Source of the DNA: Penelope pileata
Lineage: Eukaryota; Chordata; Aves; Galliformes; Cracidae
Assembly: GCA_013396635.1 (NCBI GenBank)
Contig: WBMW01005527.1
Span: forward strand, 2,478,827 to 2,542,826
Direction of reading: 5' to 3'
Length of the DNA stretch: 64,000 nt
Part shown: piece after piece, positions 1 through 14,000 of the stretch
Layout of the letters: the number at the start of each line of letters is the position of its first letter
How positions within the stretch are numbered: the stretch's first letter is position 1
The notes under the pieces: generated by a model
What the model was told of the DNA's origin: nothing
The model's database searches: none
The model's input: the letters and a program-made list of their open reading frames with translations, nothing else
Made by a program: the position numbers and the translations under genes

Positions 1-2055
1 TAAAGGCATTTGGAAATGGAAAATTCAATACCACTGGTATGCTGCTGGAATGGTTACGTTCATGGTTTTCTTTTGTTGAATGGTCAGACTAATGCCAGGC
101 TGATGAAAGGGAATCTCAGTTTCTCAGTGATCCATTGCCTTCCAGACAGAAGCACTGGTTCTCCATGGCCCTTTCAGGGTGCAGGAAGGGCTGTAAAACC
201 ACCAGCAGCAGGTTATAATCTGCTACTACCACTGCCTGTTGTTTTCATCATGCTTGGCACTAATGCAGAAATCAGAGAAAGCACATCTTTGTCTGAAGAA
301 TTACCAATAAGTTCATTTTAAACATTACCTTAAGGGCCTAGGCACAGCAAACTGCTATGAATAGTGAGGCTGTACATCAGCTGACTGAAATCAAGTAATT
401 CTGTTGAATTTTCAGAGTTTGGCCAATACGGAACAATTATGTCCTGGCTCTCAGCTTGTACAATTGAGAAGGATGAAGGCTCAATCCAGTCAGTTAAGGA
501 CTCAGTCCAAGGAAGTCTGGCCACGTAAGATTTAATGGGTAGCTTTGTTACATTGCAGTCTGACCTCTCAATATCTGCTGTATTCCTAGAACAGGCCTTG
601 TCTGTAGGAGCAGCTTTCTTGTTCCTCCCAGCTTACCTTTATGTGGTTTCATTGCTCCCACTGTTTCTCTCTGTGCATTTCTTCAGAAGGCACTAGGTTT
701 AAAAGCTGGCCTAGTTTTCTCGTTGTACTAGGCCATCATTGTTTGCACAATACTAGAAATAATTTCATCGTTACCAAAATTATTTAGAGACCTAGATTCA
801 GATGTAAATATGTGAGCACAGCAGAGGACAAGGTTTTGTGCTTAATTACAAACATCCTGCGGTTTTACGTCTACATCAGGCCTAAGGAATTACTTTAATG
901 TAGTTGCTTTTCATGTATCTCACCAGATATCGTCTGAGTTAACCTAGTTGGGCATTAAATTCCCTCCCTCTGCATTGAGGCCTTTCTGCAACAAATAACA
1001 TTGCTTAAAGTAGGTTTTGAGCAGTAAAGCTAGTGGTCGTGAGTCTCCTTTAAAATTTCAAGCAGAAGGAGTGCTGGATGGCATTTCTGTTGTTAGAAAA
1101 GCTAGCCAGTGACAGTGTAGCCTCCTCTGCTGACCCATCAAGGCGTTCTGAGAGAAAAATTGGATCTGCATCACTGGAGGGTTTTTGGTCAAATGAGAGA
1201 GCTGGGAGTGCGGAGCCTTGGCAGCAACAAGCAGTCCTGCCCTTTCCAAGGCTGATCTTACACCTTTTATGTCAACAGTGTCTTAGATTTTAAATGTTTG
1301 AAACAAAGGTCTACCTTAGTAGCTTCTGTCTGTACACAGACAGTATACATTAGTATACTGGGATTTTCTAAGTTCCTATCTGAGCAGTTAAAGTGTAGGG
1401 CTTACCTCTAGTTTTCTTCAGGCTGCATTCCCAACTTCATTAAATGGGGTTCCTGTGTGGATAAGCACGGCACTGTGCCATCTCCACTGGCATGTCAGGA
1501 GTTCAGAACGGAGTAACAGCTCCTGTGGTGTTGTCTGGGCTTTTTCTGAACTCTGCATGAAGGAGTGCAAAGCCAGAAAAGCCTGTAAAGCCCCATGCCT
1601 TGCTTTTCTTCAAGGTTCAAATATTACAGATACTTCAGTAAGTTGAGTGTGATTCTCAGTTCGTACTTCTTTTTATCTATTAAAAATAGTAACATATAGA
1701 TTTGTGCTGTTTCCTGTCTGAAGCAAGGGGAAAAAAAAAGATGATGTTGAATTTTATGTCAGTTAGCCAAATGAAACCGAGTGTTTGCAACCTAATGCCT
1801 GGCGTCTGGTGGTGCAGTATCGAACATCCTTCTGCTAGGTACAATTATCACTGAAGGATCACATTGCATGTTTTTTCTGTTGGCTTATTCCTGTGACATG
1901 GAGAGGATAGTACGGGTAGAAACATTAGCAAAATAACACAACTCTGTGTGTCAGTGTAGATGAGGTGTTCAAAGCCTGGTGTATATATATAAAAGTATGC
2001 CGACACTTTACCAAAACATTTACTCATAAAAGTTCAAATACATGACCTGTACAAA

Positions 2056-2140
2056 TACATGGTTGCCATGTAATAAAAAATCTAAAATACTAAAAAAATT
2101 AAGATATATAAAAGCTGTGCAAATACATGGCTGCCACGTA
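2056..2140. repeat. Two copies of a short imperfect palindrome
   Basis: TACATGG-TTG-CCATGTA at 2056-2072 is a 7-bp inverted repeat. A near copy, TACATGG-CTG-CCACGTA, lies at 2124-2140. Both are preceded by CAAA, so the unit of about 20 bp is also a direct repeat 68 bp apart. An 11-bp A-rich tandem pair follows near 2146-2168. No function is evident. Confidence 0.6.
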
Positions 2141-3964
2141 TTTCAAATAAAAAGCAAATAAAAAGCAAATTGCACTGTGTGTAATGTAAGGAAGTTGAGT
2201 AGCAATTACTTGTGAATCCTGACTTTTACGAATGAATGACTCAAATTCCCTCCATAGCACTGTGATTAATGTAGGGATTTTAGTTATTACACTTTAATTA
2301 GGTTATCTGTTCTTTTAAATATGAGGTCAATCTTTTGCTTGTTGCTCTTCAATTGACTGAATTTACACATCCTGTCAGTTATGTCACTTTATCATTACAC
2401 TGCCAATAAGCTATTTATACAGATGTTATTTCAGAGATAAACCTAACTTGAGAAAGCTTTTTTCTCTAGAAACAATATTACGTTTTACAAAGGATGATAC
2501 CAGCCCTTGTACCCCATATCAGAAACATTAATACAATAAAAGATTATGGTTTTGGTACTGGGTTTATGAATGCAATTTCATCCATAGATATTCTAAATGG
2601 ATTTTGTTACGGTAAGATTAATTTGAAAGACCTATCTATCTTAAGTACAAGTTTTACTGCATATTTATGTATCTTTTTATTGGATATATGAAGATGAATT
2701 GAATATGAGTCTTGTTTGAAAAGTGTGCACTGTATAATTTGAATATGCTGCTAGGGACATATTTTAGCTCTCGCTCAAAATCTCAGCAAATGATCTGCTC
2801 AGGCTATCGACAGAACTGTGTAGCTATTCTGTAGCTTTCGGGCTGCAGCAGTGTCTTTCCATATTTCCATGCATTTTGTGTAACTGCCTGGCTTATGCTG
2901 GTATACATTCAATACTGTCTTTGTGTGACCATTGATAAAATGGTCAGAGCTGGTTTCTGTGCAGAAAGCAATGCCCCATCCGTGCTGCGGTTGGTGTTAC
3001 CCAGGCTTGCAGGCAGCACCCCACAGCCCTGCCTTCAGTCAGGTGCTGGGGGAGCTGTGGGGGCAGGATCCCCTGGAAACCCCACACTTGCAGGACCCGA
3101 CCTGGCTCCCTGGCTGCAGCAGGGTGCTTGGCCACTTTGTGTCACAGAAGCTTCTCAGTCTTGGGACTATTTGACTTGTCCTCAGGGCAGCCTCCATTCC
3201 TTCCTGGAAGTGTGTTTGATATATATATTAGTAGTCCAAATTCCTGGGCTCTGCACAAGATTCAGAGCAGGCCTGGCTTTTTTGGTTATTCATCTGTTTG
3301 GCTTCCTCAGGCCTCAGGACAGTGCAGCACAAACGCGTTGCCCTCTTTTCCCTGCCCAGCTGTTGTTTGAGGGTGGTTGCTCCAGCAGCTGATGGTTGTT
3401 GGAGAACTCCTTCACTGCGTACCAGGAGACCTCAAGAGTGTCTTCCCCCTGAAAGCAGTCTGGAGTCTGCTTGAGCCACTTACAGTGAAGTATGATCAAA
3501 GGAATGGACTGCTATTTCCCATCTCAAATTGTTGTGCCCTGTATTGCAACGTGAGCTTTCCTCTATCCTTATTTCTTCTTTCTGTTCAGAAGGACCCAAG
3601 TGACTTCTCTTGAGGTTTGCTTTTTAGTACCAGTGGTTCCCCTTACTGTGAGGCTTACTTTTCTTCTAAAGAAACACATCTTTTTCTCTCATTTTCCTGT
3701 TTTGTCTGGAAAATTAGATGTTCTCCAGGTTTCTACCTTTACAAGTGAAAGAAGTAACATAGATATACATTAAATTGATGCAATTTGAAAGGAAATTATG
3801 TTATCACATACACAGCCCGGGAACCTTACTTAGCATCGTAATTGTCTGCCTGCACTGCCAGTACTAGTATGGAGGAAATCAAGATTCAGAATTCTTGAAA
3901 CTTACTTATTGACCTTCCATTTTTTTAAGCCCCTTCAATAAATAAAATTGTAGCTAGCCCATTC

Positions 3965-4004
3965 TTCTCTAGTTTCTGAGAAACTAGAGAAACTTCTCTA
4001 GTTT
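3965..4004. repeat. 11-bp hairpin followed by a third copy of one arm
   Basis: TTCTCTAGTTT at 3965-3975 pairs perfectly with AAACTAGAGAA at 3981-3991 around a 5-nt loop. The left arm is then repeated exactly at 3994-4004. The transcript could fold either arm pair as alternatives. The stem is too short to be a microRNA precursor. Confidence 0.7.
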
Positions 4005-7000
4005 CCCCGTTCTGAGCTGTCCAAACTCACTCAAAGGAGCCTCACATCTCACTCAGCCAGTAGTATTGCGTTGGCATGAGTTTAGTTACATGTTTTGGGT
4101 TTGAGCTTATTTTTGTTCAAATATAATGATGTAGAAAATAACCTGTGTGTTCCTACCATAATGCTATGTGTCATTTTGATTTTTATGCCCTTTCTTTGCC
4201 TTGAACTAAGCCTCATAGGCTTTGGAATTTAAGGATTAAAAATAACAGTAGCAAAATGAAAGTGGTGAGGTTTTTTCTATATTGCCAGGTACCTCATTAT
4301 ATGTACCTCATTTATTATTTGCTAGATGGCCGTAGGTATAGCAGCAACTCACTGAAGGAATGAACAGAAAAATATGAAAACAGTGATAACAATAGAAACA
4401 ACAGTGATAAAATACCAACTAAACAGGCCATTATCATTACTGCTTTTATGTAATTTCTCTATATTCTGTAGGTACCATGCTGGAGTACTTTCAGTTACTA
4501 CAACTCTGCATAAACAGCTATAATGGGGAGGAGGAGGAGGATTTAAATGAAATTTAAGTGTTCTGCTTGAAACTGATGTTATGTGTCCTGTGTGACAGAA
4601 AGCCCTGTGCTGTACACCGCAGTCTTTACTGCAGGGCATCTTTGCCCATAGGACTGCCTGGTCCAGCATCCATGCAAGTCAGTGGAAAGACTCCATTGAC
4701 TGCCAGAGGGCTTGGGATAAGGGTGTAGAAAATGGAGTTAGACAAAGATAAATGAGAGACATTATATTCCAGACTAATAGCTGTACTGTATGTGCCCTAA
4801 ATGGGAAGAGGTACAGGGAGCCCATTCTGTCCACTTGTCATCAATTGAAGGAGGCAGCCTTGGCTGGTAGCTGTAGATCAGAAGGAATGAGAAGTAGCCT
4901 CTTGATTTACATTTAGTTTTCCATGTACAAACTGCGTAGAGGCTAAAGCATTGTCCATTTCTGTATGTGGTTATTAGGTGCATATGGAGAAGGGAACATT
5001 TTTGCCTTTTTCCTCTCTCTCCTGTTTCCCTTTTTCCTTTCCATGCTGCCCTTTCTTTTCCTTCTTTTTGAGTGACTGGCCCCACTGTGAGTTCTGATGA
5101 TTATAAGCAGAATTAAGATTTACGTGGAAAACACAAATTAACTGGACAGCATGTCTTTGTACTTTGATTTACTTAAAATGTTTGTTTTGGAGCTTTAAAT
5201 TAGTTTATGCAAAAGAAAACCTGTATGTGCCTGAGTAGCTGTGTACATGAGTAATTGTGTCCCTGGAGTCTGTCAATATCAGTGGAATGAAAAGGAACTC
5301 TGTAAAATTTATCCAAAAAGGAAATCTGTGTGGAATTTATCCAAAACTGGATTAGAATTTTTCATGTACTGCCTAGATACTGGAAATTAATTTGTTGAGT
5401 TCAAAAATGAATTAATCGCCTTACAATTTAGACCCAGAATAGTTTCAGTGTAGATAAAACCTATGAGTACTGTCTCATAAATATATTGAGCACTATCACA
5501 CAAGCACTGTCCATATTGATTTTGTTTACTATTCATTATTCTCGGAACTTTCTTGTCAAATTCAGCTTTTCATAAATCTCATACAGTTTGAAAATATGAA
5601 ATTACAGAAGTAGATTAAGCTCACATAGGCCTGCTGGAAGCAGTAGACTTAATTTTGCTCACAATGAACTCAGTAACAGCAATGTTTGTTATTTTCTAGG
5701 CTCACTGTGTTTTTCTCACTCCCCACTTGTTGATAGGAAAAACAATAACACTTTAATTTCTGTTGTTGTAGCATCTTCTAGGCCCCAACATGGACTGTGG
5801 TGACGAGGAGCTCTACAGACAGATAACAAAATCTAGTATTTTAAGTACATTTTGTCTTTTGGGTTGCAAGAGCTTTCAGACAGCAACTTTCTTTTCCTGT
5901 TGTGTCTAACCAGAGGTCCTGAGCCTTTTTGACTCTTTCTCCCTAGTGAATATTAAGAAATAAGATGAATGAAATAATTCTATAAAGGTAGTTGACCACA
6001 GAGTTTAAAGCTCAGAAAGCATAACCAAAATGCTTTTTTCATGCTGACATGTTCTTATTTCTCATACTGTTTTGTATAATAGGGGTGTCTTGTTCTTCTG
6101 CTGCTACTTTGTGTTCTTAGCATCCTCTTCCTCTTTGTAATAGGCACAGTCAGGAAACATGAATCAAATTCATTCCTATGACAAGAAACTCAACTAAACT
6201 AAACTCTTCTAAAGATACCATGCTTTTTTCCCCAAGTCCTCTCATGTAGTTATTTTTCCTGAGTGTTTCTTTGTGCTGTGTATCAATGAAGTTCCTCTCA
6301 CTGTAGTGTACTGTCATCACATATGTGTTTGGATAGATAAGCTGAAGAAGGATAAGTGAAGGGTTTTAACGTACTGAGAAACAGCGTAAGTATGTAGGTG
6401 ACAGGTGTCCCTGAGCACTGGCATGTATTTGCTGAATCTCTGCTTACCAAATCGTAGTTTCCAAGTTGTATTTGGCCTTTGTTCTGATCCACAAGAGTCA
6501 GCATCCCTAATGCTACTCAGCCATCATAGATGTGGTTATATTAACCAGCCAAGAAATCAGCTTTTTAAACTACGATCAAGACTGTAACAACATCTTGAAC
6601 CAAAAAGAAGGAAAAAACATTGTGAAATCTATTAATAAGTTTGTTGTGCTACTCCAGCTTAGTTGGTTAGCTGGAAAAAAAAAAGGCTAAGAAAGGAGTA
6701 AATTCAGGCATTAAACACTAGTCCTGGTGTTCCAGAACTGTAACATTGTGGAGATTGTTCTGTTCAGTGAGGATGCTAAAAAGTGTTTCAGGATCTCATA
6801 CTACAAAACACCAGTGTGCATCATTCCCTGTTAGAGTCAGAGATGCAGTGCCTTTCATTTCTCCCTGGCCTTTCCCTTTGTGTTCCAGCGTTCACCTGAC
6901 ATGAATGCTGGGCATTTTGTCTGTCTGTGGAGTGAAGAATGGATTTTAGTGTTTTGATTTTGAAATCTTCTCTTTCAGTGATACTCCCTCACAATGCTAG

Positions 7001-10000
7001 TTGCATATTCCTGACAGCACACTGAAAAAAGCACTGAGTTTTATCTTGCCATTTAAATTTGAAATGCACATGTTCCTGTGTGTGCCCTCACCGGCCCCAC
7101 AGACCAGTGGGAGACTGAGAGGGGCAGCAGCGTGCGTCCCTCGGCCCCGGCTGCAGCCCGTGCAGGTCTGTGTAGGCACTACCAGAGCAGTGACACACTC
7201 CGGCTGCTGCTGCCCATACAGTGCCTGTTCTGTGAATAAATAGGTTGTCAATCCAGCACTTTAAACAAGCACCTTCTTTTTTAAGCTTGCTTTTTGACAT
7301 TTTCCATTAAGCATACTGTAATAGAAAAGATGAGTAGAATTTTTCTACACCCTAGGAATAGCAACCTGCCTTCTTAGCATGGAGGACCCCTCTCCGTGCT
7401 GTGACTGAGCGCTCTGTACCGCAGTGAGTTCCTTCCCAAGGTTAGATTCTGATTGCTTCCCTCTGTGCCTGCCATGCTCTCTCTCTGCCTTTCCCTGTGA
7501 GTAACTTCGTAAGGAGGTGGCACACTGCTCAGGGTGTGCCAGGGCTGCAGAAGGAGAGCAAGCTGTAACAGAGCACTCGGGTTGGTGTTCGCTTAGTGCA
7601 GCGTGCTCCCAGCAGAGGCCGTGGGCCCGGCAGTGAGCACTGGGCCTGCAGAGCCCCTCGGTCAGGTGCTGCTCTCCTGTCCACTGCCAGAACCCACTGG
7701 CAGTGCTGGGTGTGCAGGGATGTCCATCTGCACATCTGCACTAGCCTTCATGCACATGGGCCTGTAGGAACTGCTGAATGTAGACATTCAGACTGCAAAT
7801 GAAAGTGCACTACTTAAATATTAACTTTTTTTAAAAAGAAAATTTACTATTTATTTATTGGATCATAATGGAACTCTTGCCTATTTAGTTAACAGGCCAT
7901 TAGAATAAATTTTGGTCTAACAGATCATCATACTTGTGTAAATATTTGCTTGAACAAAGACATGCATATACAAACATTCACCGTGCATGTACATAAACGC
8001 ACATAAGCATGCAAAATACTTCCATTGTTCTCCCTTTCTTAAAGCTGTTTTGAAAGTCAATGCATCCATTAGTTTAATATTTTTTTAAGGAAGAAATTAT
8101 TGTCAAAATACTTAGATGATATTATTGTCTGCTACTGCTTTTCTTTTTTAATTCCTTCTGATATTTAGGTTACTGAAACACAAAGTCTGTCTTTGGTAGC
8201 CAGTTAAATAAACTACAGAGGTAGCATAGTGTTTCCTAGCAACATCATGTCTGTAGCAGTGATGCCTGCTTTCCTCTTTAAGCTAAAAGCAAAGTCATGT
8301 CCATTAATCCCCAGCTGCACATAAACTTTTCAGAGATTTCTCTAGCTCCCTACTGTTCATGTTTTCATCTTGCTCATATGATGCAAAGTAAACTGCTTCT
8401 GTGATTTAATTCTCTTCAGTGCTCCAGTTTAAAGCCAACCTTCTGTGTATATTCACTATTACTGTTTGTTTTTCATTTAAAATGAATAATTTGTTCTACA
8501 GTATGATGCCTCCCCTCAGACATTTATCATTTTGGTCATTCAAACAACTTGACAAGCCAAAGAGATAAAATAAATGCCTTGAAAGTATATTATCTGGGTT
8601 GCAAAATAAGTGCATTTTCATAGCTAGGATACGTAATGCTGAAATAACCTTTCTTTTAAGTGAAAGGGGCACTGTATTTTTTAATACAGGATAACAGCAC
8701 TGAAATAAACTTCTAGGTCTAGTTTCTGACTGCTGACAGCTTTCTCTGTGGATTCAAATGGTCTCGGCCCTGTTTGCAGAGATCTGGTGTCTTACTGGGA
8801 GGTTCGGTGCAGCTCAAGCTGCTGTGCCAGTGCTTCCAGGGGTACAGATTCGGGCAGCTGGTAGGACAATGTGCAGAAACTCTGGTTGCTGTTGTCGATA
8901 GAGAACCTTTCCTACAGGACAGCTGAGGTTTCAGTCCAGCACCTTCCACAAGCCCAGTGATCATTAAAATAATACATAAAAAAATAAATGCTTTCAGAGT
9001 GATACATAAAAGTAATATGGCCATGGACTAGTTAGTCCTAATAAAATTTAATTTGTCACTATGGATTTCACAGGAACCCAACAAGGTGAAGTGGGAGTGG
9101 CTGCTTACCTATGGTGGTGCCAGTGGTGAGCAGCAGGGACACAAGGCAGCTCGCTTTCCCTCAAGAGAACCTCCTGCAGCACTGTGTAAACCTGTATGGG
9201 GTCAGAGAACTCTCTAACATCACCTGGTTACAGCAAGAGCGGCCAGGAGGAGCAGAAAGAGACCCAAACTCAGAGCTCCGGCTTTCTGAACAGGATTATA
9301 GAAATGCACTTGCAGGAGTTTCTGTAAGCCATTACAGTCTAAATTAGTGATTTCTGGAAGGCTGCTCAATCTCTCAGCACTAGCTGTGTACGTTTGACAG
9401 TTGTTCTTGTTCCTGGTTGCCTGCAGAGGCCAAGGGGCACAAAGGTGACTTGCTGTCACCTCGGTCTTTCTCCAGTGCTGCACATCTGAAGCGGTGCTGC
9501 TCAGACAAAGAAAACGTATTTATTTGCTTTCAGGATATTTCCCAGTGCTGCCTTCCTCACTCATGCCTGATGAAAAGAGCGAGGGCTGCCCGTTAGCTCC
9601 TCAGGCTCTTAAAATGCCTGGGGAAGGGAATGGAGCATTTAATAGTCACAGCTTGGGGTCACAGTGGCAAATGCAAAGGACTAATCCAGCCGGCTGGTGG
9701 GAGCTGACAGGGCTGTAGCAGGTCCCTTCAGTGACCCATCACTGGTAGTGGAGGAGAAAATGAGAGAGCTTGAAGCTTTGTAAGCTGTTTTGAGGTGAAA
9801 TTTACTGCCCAAGACAAATAGCAATGAGATACATGTTATGTGGTGGTCGTAAAGATATCTGGCAGGGTGAGACTGTATCTCCAAAGTAGACGAGAGCCTG
9901 AATGATTGGGTTCCAGCATCTAGTGTCAGTGTGGCAACACAGCCTTCTCTTCCTGCTCAGGTTGATTAGAAGGTGATAGGAGAGGTCCATTGCAGGTCTC

Positions 10001-10886
10001 TCAAATCTTTCGCATCTGTAGAGTCATGTGTATTGGATGTGATGTATTTGGAGGGTTATCAAGATCTCATGTACCTTACAGGCTGGCATTTGGTTTTGTT
10101 GCCCTTTATTCAAAAGGAACACTCAGTAAGATACAGTGGCACCTCCTGAGAGTCATTTAGATGCAGGAAAAATAAAAAGCAGTCAAGTTGTTCTCTTGCC
10201 TATGAACATTGTTAGAGCATACAAGCACTTTGACAAGTCAATGTTTTTGTTCTCCATTCAATTTTTGATAGACAGTAGGGCACATCATATCTATAACCAA
10301 TTTAAGACCTATATCTTTTGTGAGATATCTCTTCCAGCATGTCTTGCAGAAAGTATGACAGGTTACATCATGTAGTTAAGTGAACTTGATGTTAAATAAG
10401 TAGGTTTTTTAAAGTGATTGTTAGGAAAATATTTTCAAAACTATTTGCTTAAACTTTGTGTAGAGAAAGCTCTGGAGAATTATGCAATACACAATATAAA
10501 TGACACCCTGCACACTGACGTGCTTGTTAGGAAGACATTCTCCCTCATACATGTACACAAACACATACAGTGGGAAAAAGTGTTATCTTGCCAGCAGGCT
10601 GCTGTTTCTATCTTCTGCCTTTAACTCAAGATCTGAACATTTATAGTGTTACAGCATGGCTGTTGGTAGGGCTCATCTTCTCTTCACGCTTGAGCTACAT
10701 CCCCATTTCTCTAGGGCATGCCCTTTCCTTAACGTTCCTTCTCCACACTGTGGTCATGGCTCTGGAGCTGGGCGGGCGTTTGTCCCGCCAGCAAGACTTT
10801 CTGTTTGCACAGTAATATTGTCAGCAGCGTGAGTGTTAGTGTGAATAAGTCTGTCTTGCACTTACCTTCCTCGTTTCTTCCCCCAG

Positions 10887-11033
10887 ATGGCTGCCCCGAC
10901 TTGTGCAATGGCAATGGGAGATGCACGCTCGGCCAGAACAGCTGGCAGTGTATCTGCCAGACGGGCTGGAGAGGGCCTGGATGCAACGTTGCCATGGAAA
11001 CCTCCTGTGCCGATAACAAGGATAACGAGGGAG
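10887..11033 (+). CDS. TENM2: TENM2 exon: EGF repeat 8 and start of Cys-rich region
   Basis: 147 nt, residues 1-49 plus the first base of codon 50. The first two bases complete an Asp codon begun in the upstream exon. The six cysteines of an EGF module are at residues 3, 7, 13, 22, 24 and 33, with the usual CxC and GWRGPGC ending. This is the eighth and last EGF repeat of the stalk, followed by the acidic run DNKDNEG that leads into the Cys-rich domain. The acceptor is a C/T tract plus CAG and the donor is G|GTGAGC. The splice phase (2 bases in, 1 base out) matches the next exon. The extracellular stalk carries the disulfide-linked dimer interface (EGF2 and EGF5), which is upstream of this window. 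Confidence 0.97.
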
Positions 11034-14000
11034 GTGAGCAGAAGTCTTCCAATTCCCCATCCCTAAAGAGCAGAGGGTTATCCGTGCTTTCTTCATGAGT
11101 CATTTTACTTCAGAAAGAGTTTGGCTGTCATTATCATCAAGTGGTGTTGTTTCCTTCCTTTTGAAACAAATGAGGCTGAGAGAGGCCTTGCGGAAAGACG
11201 CGGGGACCCGCAGCGCCCATGGCTGAAGCGAGCAGGCCGCACTGTGCCTGTCAGAGTCCCGCTGGGGCCCGTGGCCTTTCATGGGTGCTGAGTACAGCCC
11301 AGTGGGCTGGAACGTTTTCCTGTGGGCTCTTGGCACACATAAATTGCAGAACAGCTTACTGTGCCTGTGTGCGCAAGCATAGCAGCTGATTTAGCAGTAT
11401 ATTCAGCAACATTTTTTCAGCTCTGTGCTGGAGGCCGGGGTCATGCTCTCATGTGCACAACCTGTGTAAGTCATTGTAGCTCACTGTCACATTTCACAAT
11501 TCATACACCAGACTTGAAGGAGCTGAGTTGTGCTGAGTAGTCGTATATGGTAAGGTTCTGGGAGCCCCATTCAATTTTCGCTCTCCTGTGTCAGGCACAC
11601 CTCTATTAAATACAGAATTTGTTCTGTGTTTACCCACAAAGATGACTTTAGTTTATCTCTTTTTGTAGAGCCTTCCACTTTGTATTAGTTTATACTGACC
11701 TGAAAGCAGTTTTGAAATGTCGTGTCATCTAAATAAGATTGCTGGGTAAACTATCCCCTTCACCTGAAGCAGCTTATTACATCTCTCATTACAATGTCTT
11801 TAGTAAGTCACCTAGATTCTTTTCTACTTGCTTCTGCTCATCATTAAAAATCAAACATCAGACACAGCTTTTTTCCTTGAGATTCCTTCACTTTTCTTTG
11901 GCCAATAATTAAAGAGTGCATCTGTTGTTTGCTGATTAATACATGTTTTACTCGTGGTATTTCTTAAAACTGCAGAGAAACATTTGGCTTATTTGAATGA
12001 TTGCTTCGAGAGTAAAGTTGTCGTTGAGTGCTTTAATTTATTTTATATAAAATCGTACTGTGTAGAAATGGTTCATAAGCCCCAAACTGAGGTTACATTA
12101 TTTTAACCACATCTGAATACCATCTGCTTAGGTCTGATTTATAGATTCCCTGTCAGTTTCTTGGTTTCTGGTGATCACTGCTAACAGAAATATTGTGATA
12201 AAGCTAGAGCTGATTCAGTTTCAGAAAACTGGAATTTGTTTTGTAGGTGTTACTGAATCTGTTACTGCTCTTTAGATCAGAATCAAACTGCCAACTTCTG
12301 TTATTTGGAGTCTTTCTTTACTTTGGTCATTTAACCAAACAACAAAACACACTAAGCACGTTAGCATGCAGTGTAAGAAACTGAAAGGGTAATTGCTTAC
12401 ATTTTCAGTTTTCCTAGCTTTGAAGATTATAAAGGAAAATGGTGCATCATCATATTTTTCCCAAAACAGGAAGTAAGTTTGGAATACATTATTAGAAATA
12501 CTGGGATAAGGTGTCTAAAAGAGAACAAAAATATATCCATATAGGAAACATCTTGTTTACTTACTCCAAGACAATATTCTACACCTGTAAAACAGAAATG
12601 CACGCAGGAAAAAAATTATTTGACTAGTGAGGTCATTCAGCTGTTCTTCCCGATTTAAAATTGCACAACGGTAAAACTTAGCTTACGAAAGAGAAATCAA
12701 AGAATATATAGAATACATACACCATACAACAGATCTATAACATTAATCAGCACTACCATGCAAGATGCATGGTTTCTAGTTCACCATAGTCATATCTGAA
12801 AGAGAACTGTGTGGTGTAGCTAACGCTGGAAAGCTGAAGGGGAGAACTCATAAGAAGTTCTCAACACTTGCAGGTTGAAGTCAGAGGCTGGAGAGACTGC
12901 TGCTCATTGCTTCTTGTGGGAGTGTAGATAGTTTGAAAATTTGCTCCTGTATCAAGATCCAAGCAGCCTGAAAAGTCCACTTGGCCCACACATTTTGGGG
13001 ATTTTATGATAAAGCCAGAAGTGAAACCCTTATCTCCTGATAACATCAGTGCTTTAATCCAAAGATCATTATTTGTCTCTAATGGTATCATCCTTGTTAC
13101 GTTTCTGTAGACTTTTTCTGTAAGGGAGCTTAGGATCTGTTCAACACCTGTTCAGTTAGCTGTTTCTGCACACACCTGCAAGGTATATGCTAAAAATAAA
13201 TAAAAAAAATAAAGCCCTTTGATTCAATCACTCTGTGCATTGTATACACAACACAGGTGGTACAAACAGTGAGCTGCTCTGCAGCTGTGTTGCACTACGA
13301 TACTCATCTGTCTCCCCAATGCTTTTGTGATTTTTGCTGTTTCAGTTTGATTATATCTGGGGATTCAGATTTCTTTCAGATGGCCTGGAGTCCTCTCCAA
13401 TATTCTCTGTAAAGACAGAGTCATTGTCCCTTCCATCAGTGTGTTAAATTATCAGTCAGTGCTACAGCAAAGCTCAAGACTGAAAATAACTTTAATCCCT
13501 TAATAGTTGGAGTGTGGTTCTGCCTTTGCATTAAGCTGCACTATGCTTCGTGTGCCTGGTTCCCTGCACACCTGGCCAGGAACACACCTGGTGACCTGTA
13601 GGTTTATTAGTGCTAACTCAGGGGAGAGCACAGGGGTGTGCAGGAATGGAGAGGAAGGAAGGAATGTTTGCATGCTGCGTGCTTTAACATGCACCTTTAT
13701 GTAATTGTGTCTGTGTCTGAAAAGAAATAAATGGAATTTCTTTTTTTCATTAGCTGAAGCTGAAAACAGTACTATAGGAATCAATTTTAAAGATTCAGCT
13801 AGTTACCAGAACTCCAACGTTCACATAAAATGCAAGATTGTTGAAAGTTCAAGAAGTCACCTCTCCTTCTACTCACTCTTTTCATTTGAAACTCAACACA
13901 GTTTATTTGCAGCCAAATGTGCTGCTTCGTTAGCATCGTTGCTCTGTTAGCATAAGCGAGTAGTTCTGGAGTAGTACTGAACACACAAAGTATTCTTTCA

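Larger units (their letters stand above)
1..10886 (+). other. TENM2: Intron upstream of the EGF8 exon (left end outside window)
   Basis: At least 10.9 kb of mostly AT-rich intron ending in a pyrimidine tract and CAG at 10884-10886. I found no exon that I could recognise, including the short alternatively spliced exon that precedes EGF8 in other teneurins. It holds small inverted and direct repeats (2056-2140, 2146-2168, 3965-4004) and GC-rich patches (about 2990-3180, 7085-7225 and 7500-7740). The short ORFs over those patches show no protein family I know. Confidence 0.8.

Noticed and set aside
2895..3392. 165-codon ORF in the first intron
   Set aside because: No domain, no splice context in the TENM2 phase, and several rival ORFs over the same GC-rich patch.
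3965..3991. microRNA precursor
   Set aside because: The stem is only 11 bp with a 5-nt loop, far shorter than a pre-miRNA hairpin.
8584..8612. Possible splice-site-A microexon (reads roughly V-Y-Y-L-G-C-K-I)
   Set aside because: Only a vague resemblance to the TENM3-type insert, with no pyrimidine tract or AG acceptor and no proper donor.
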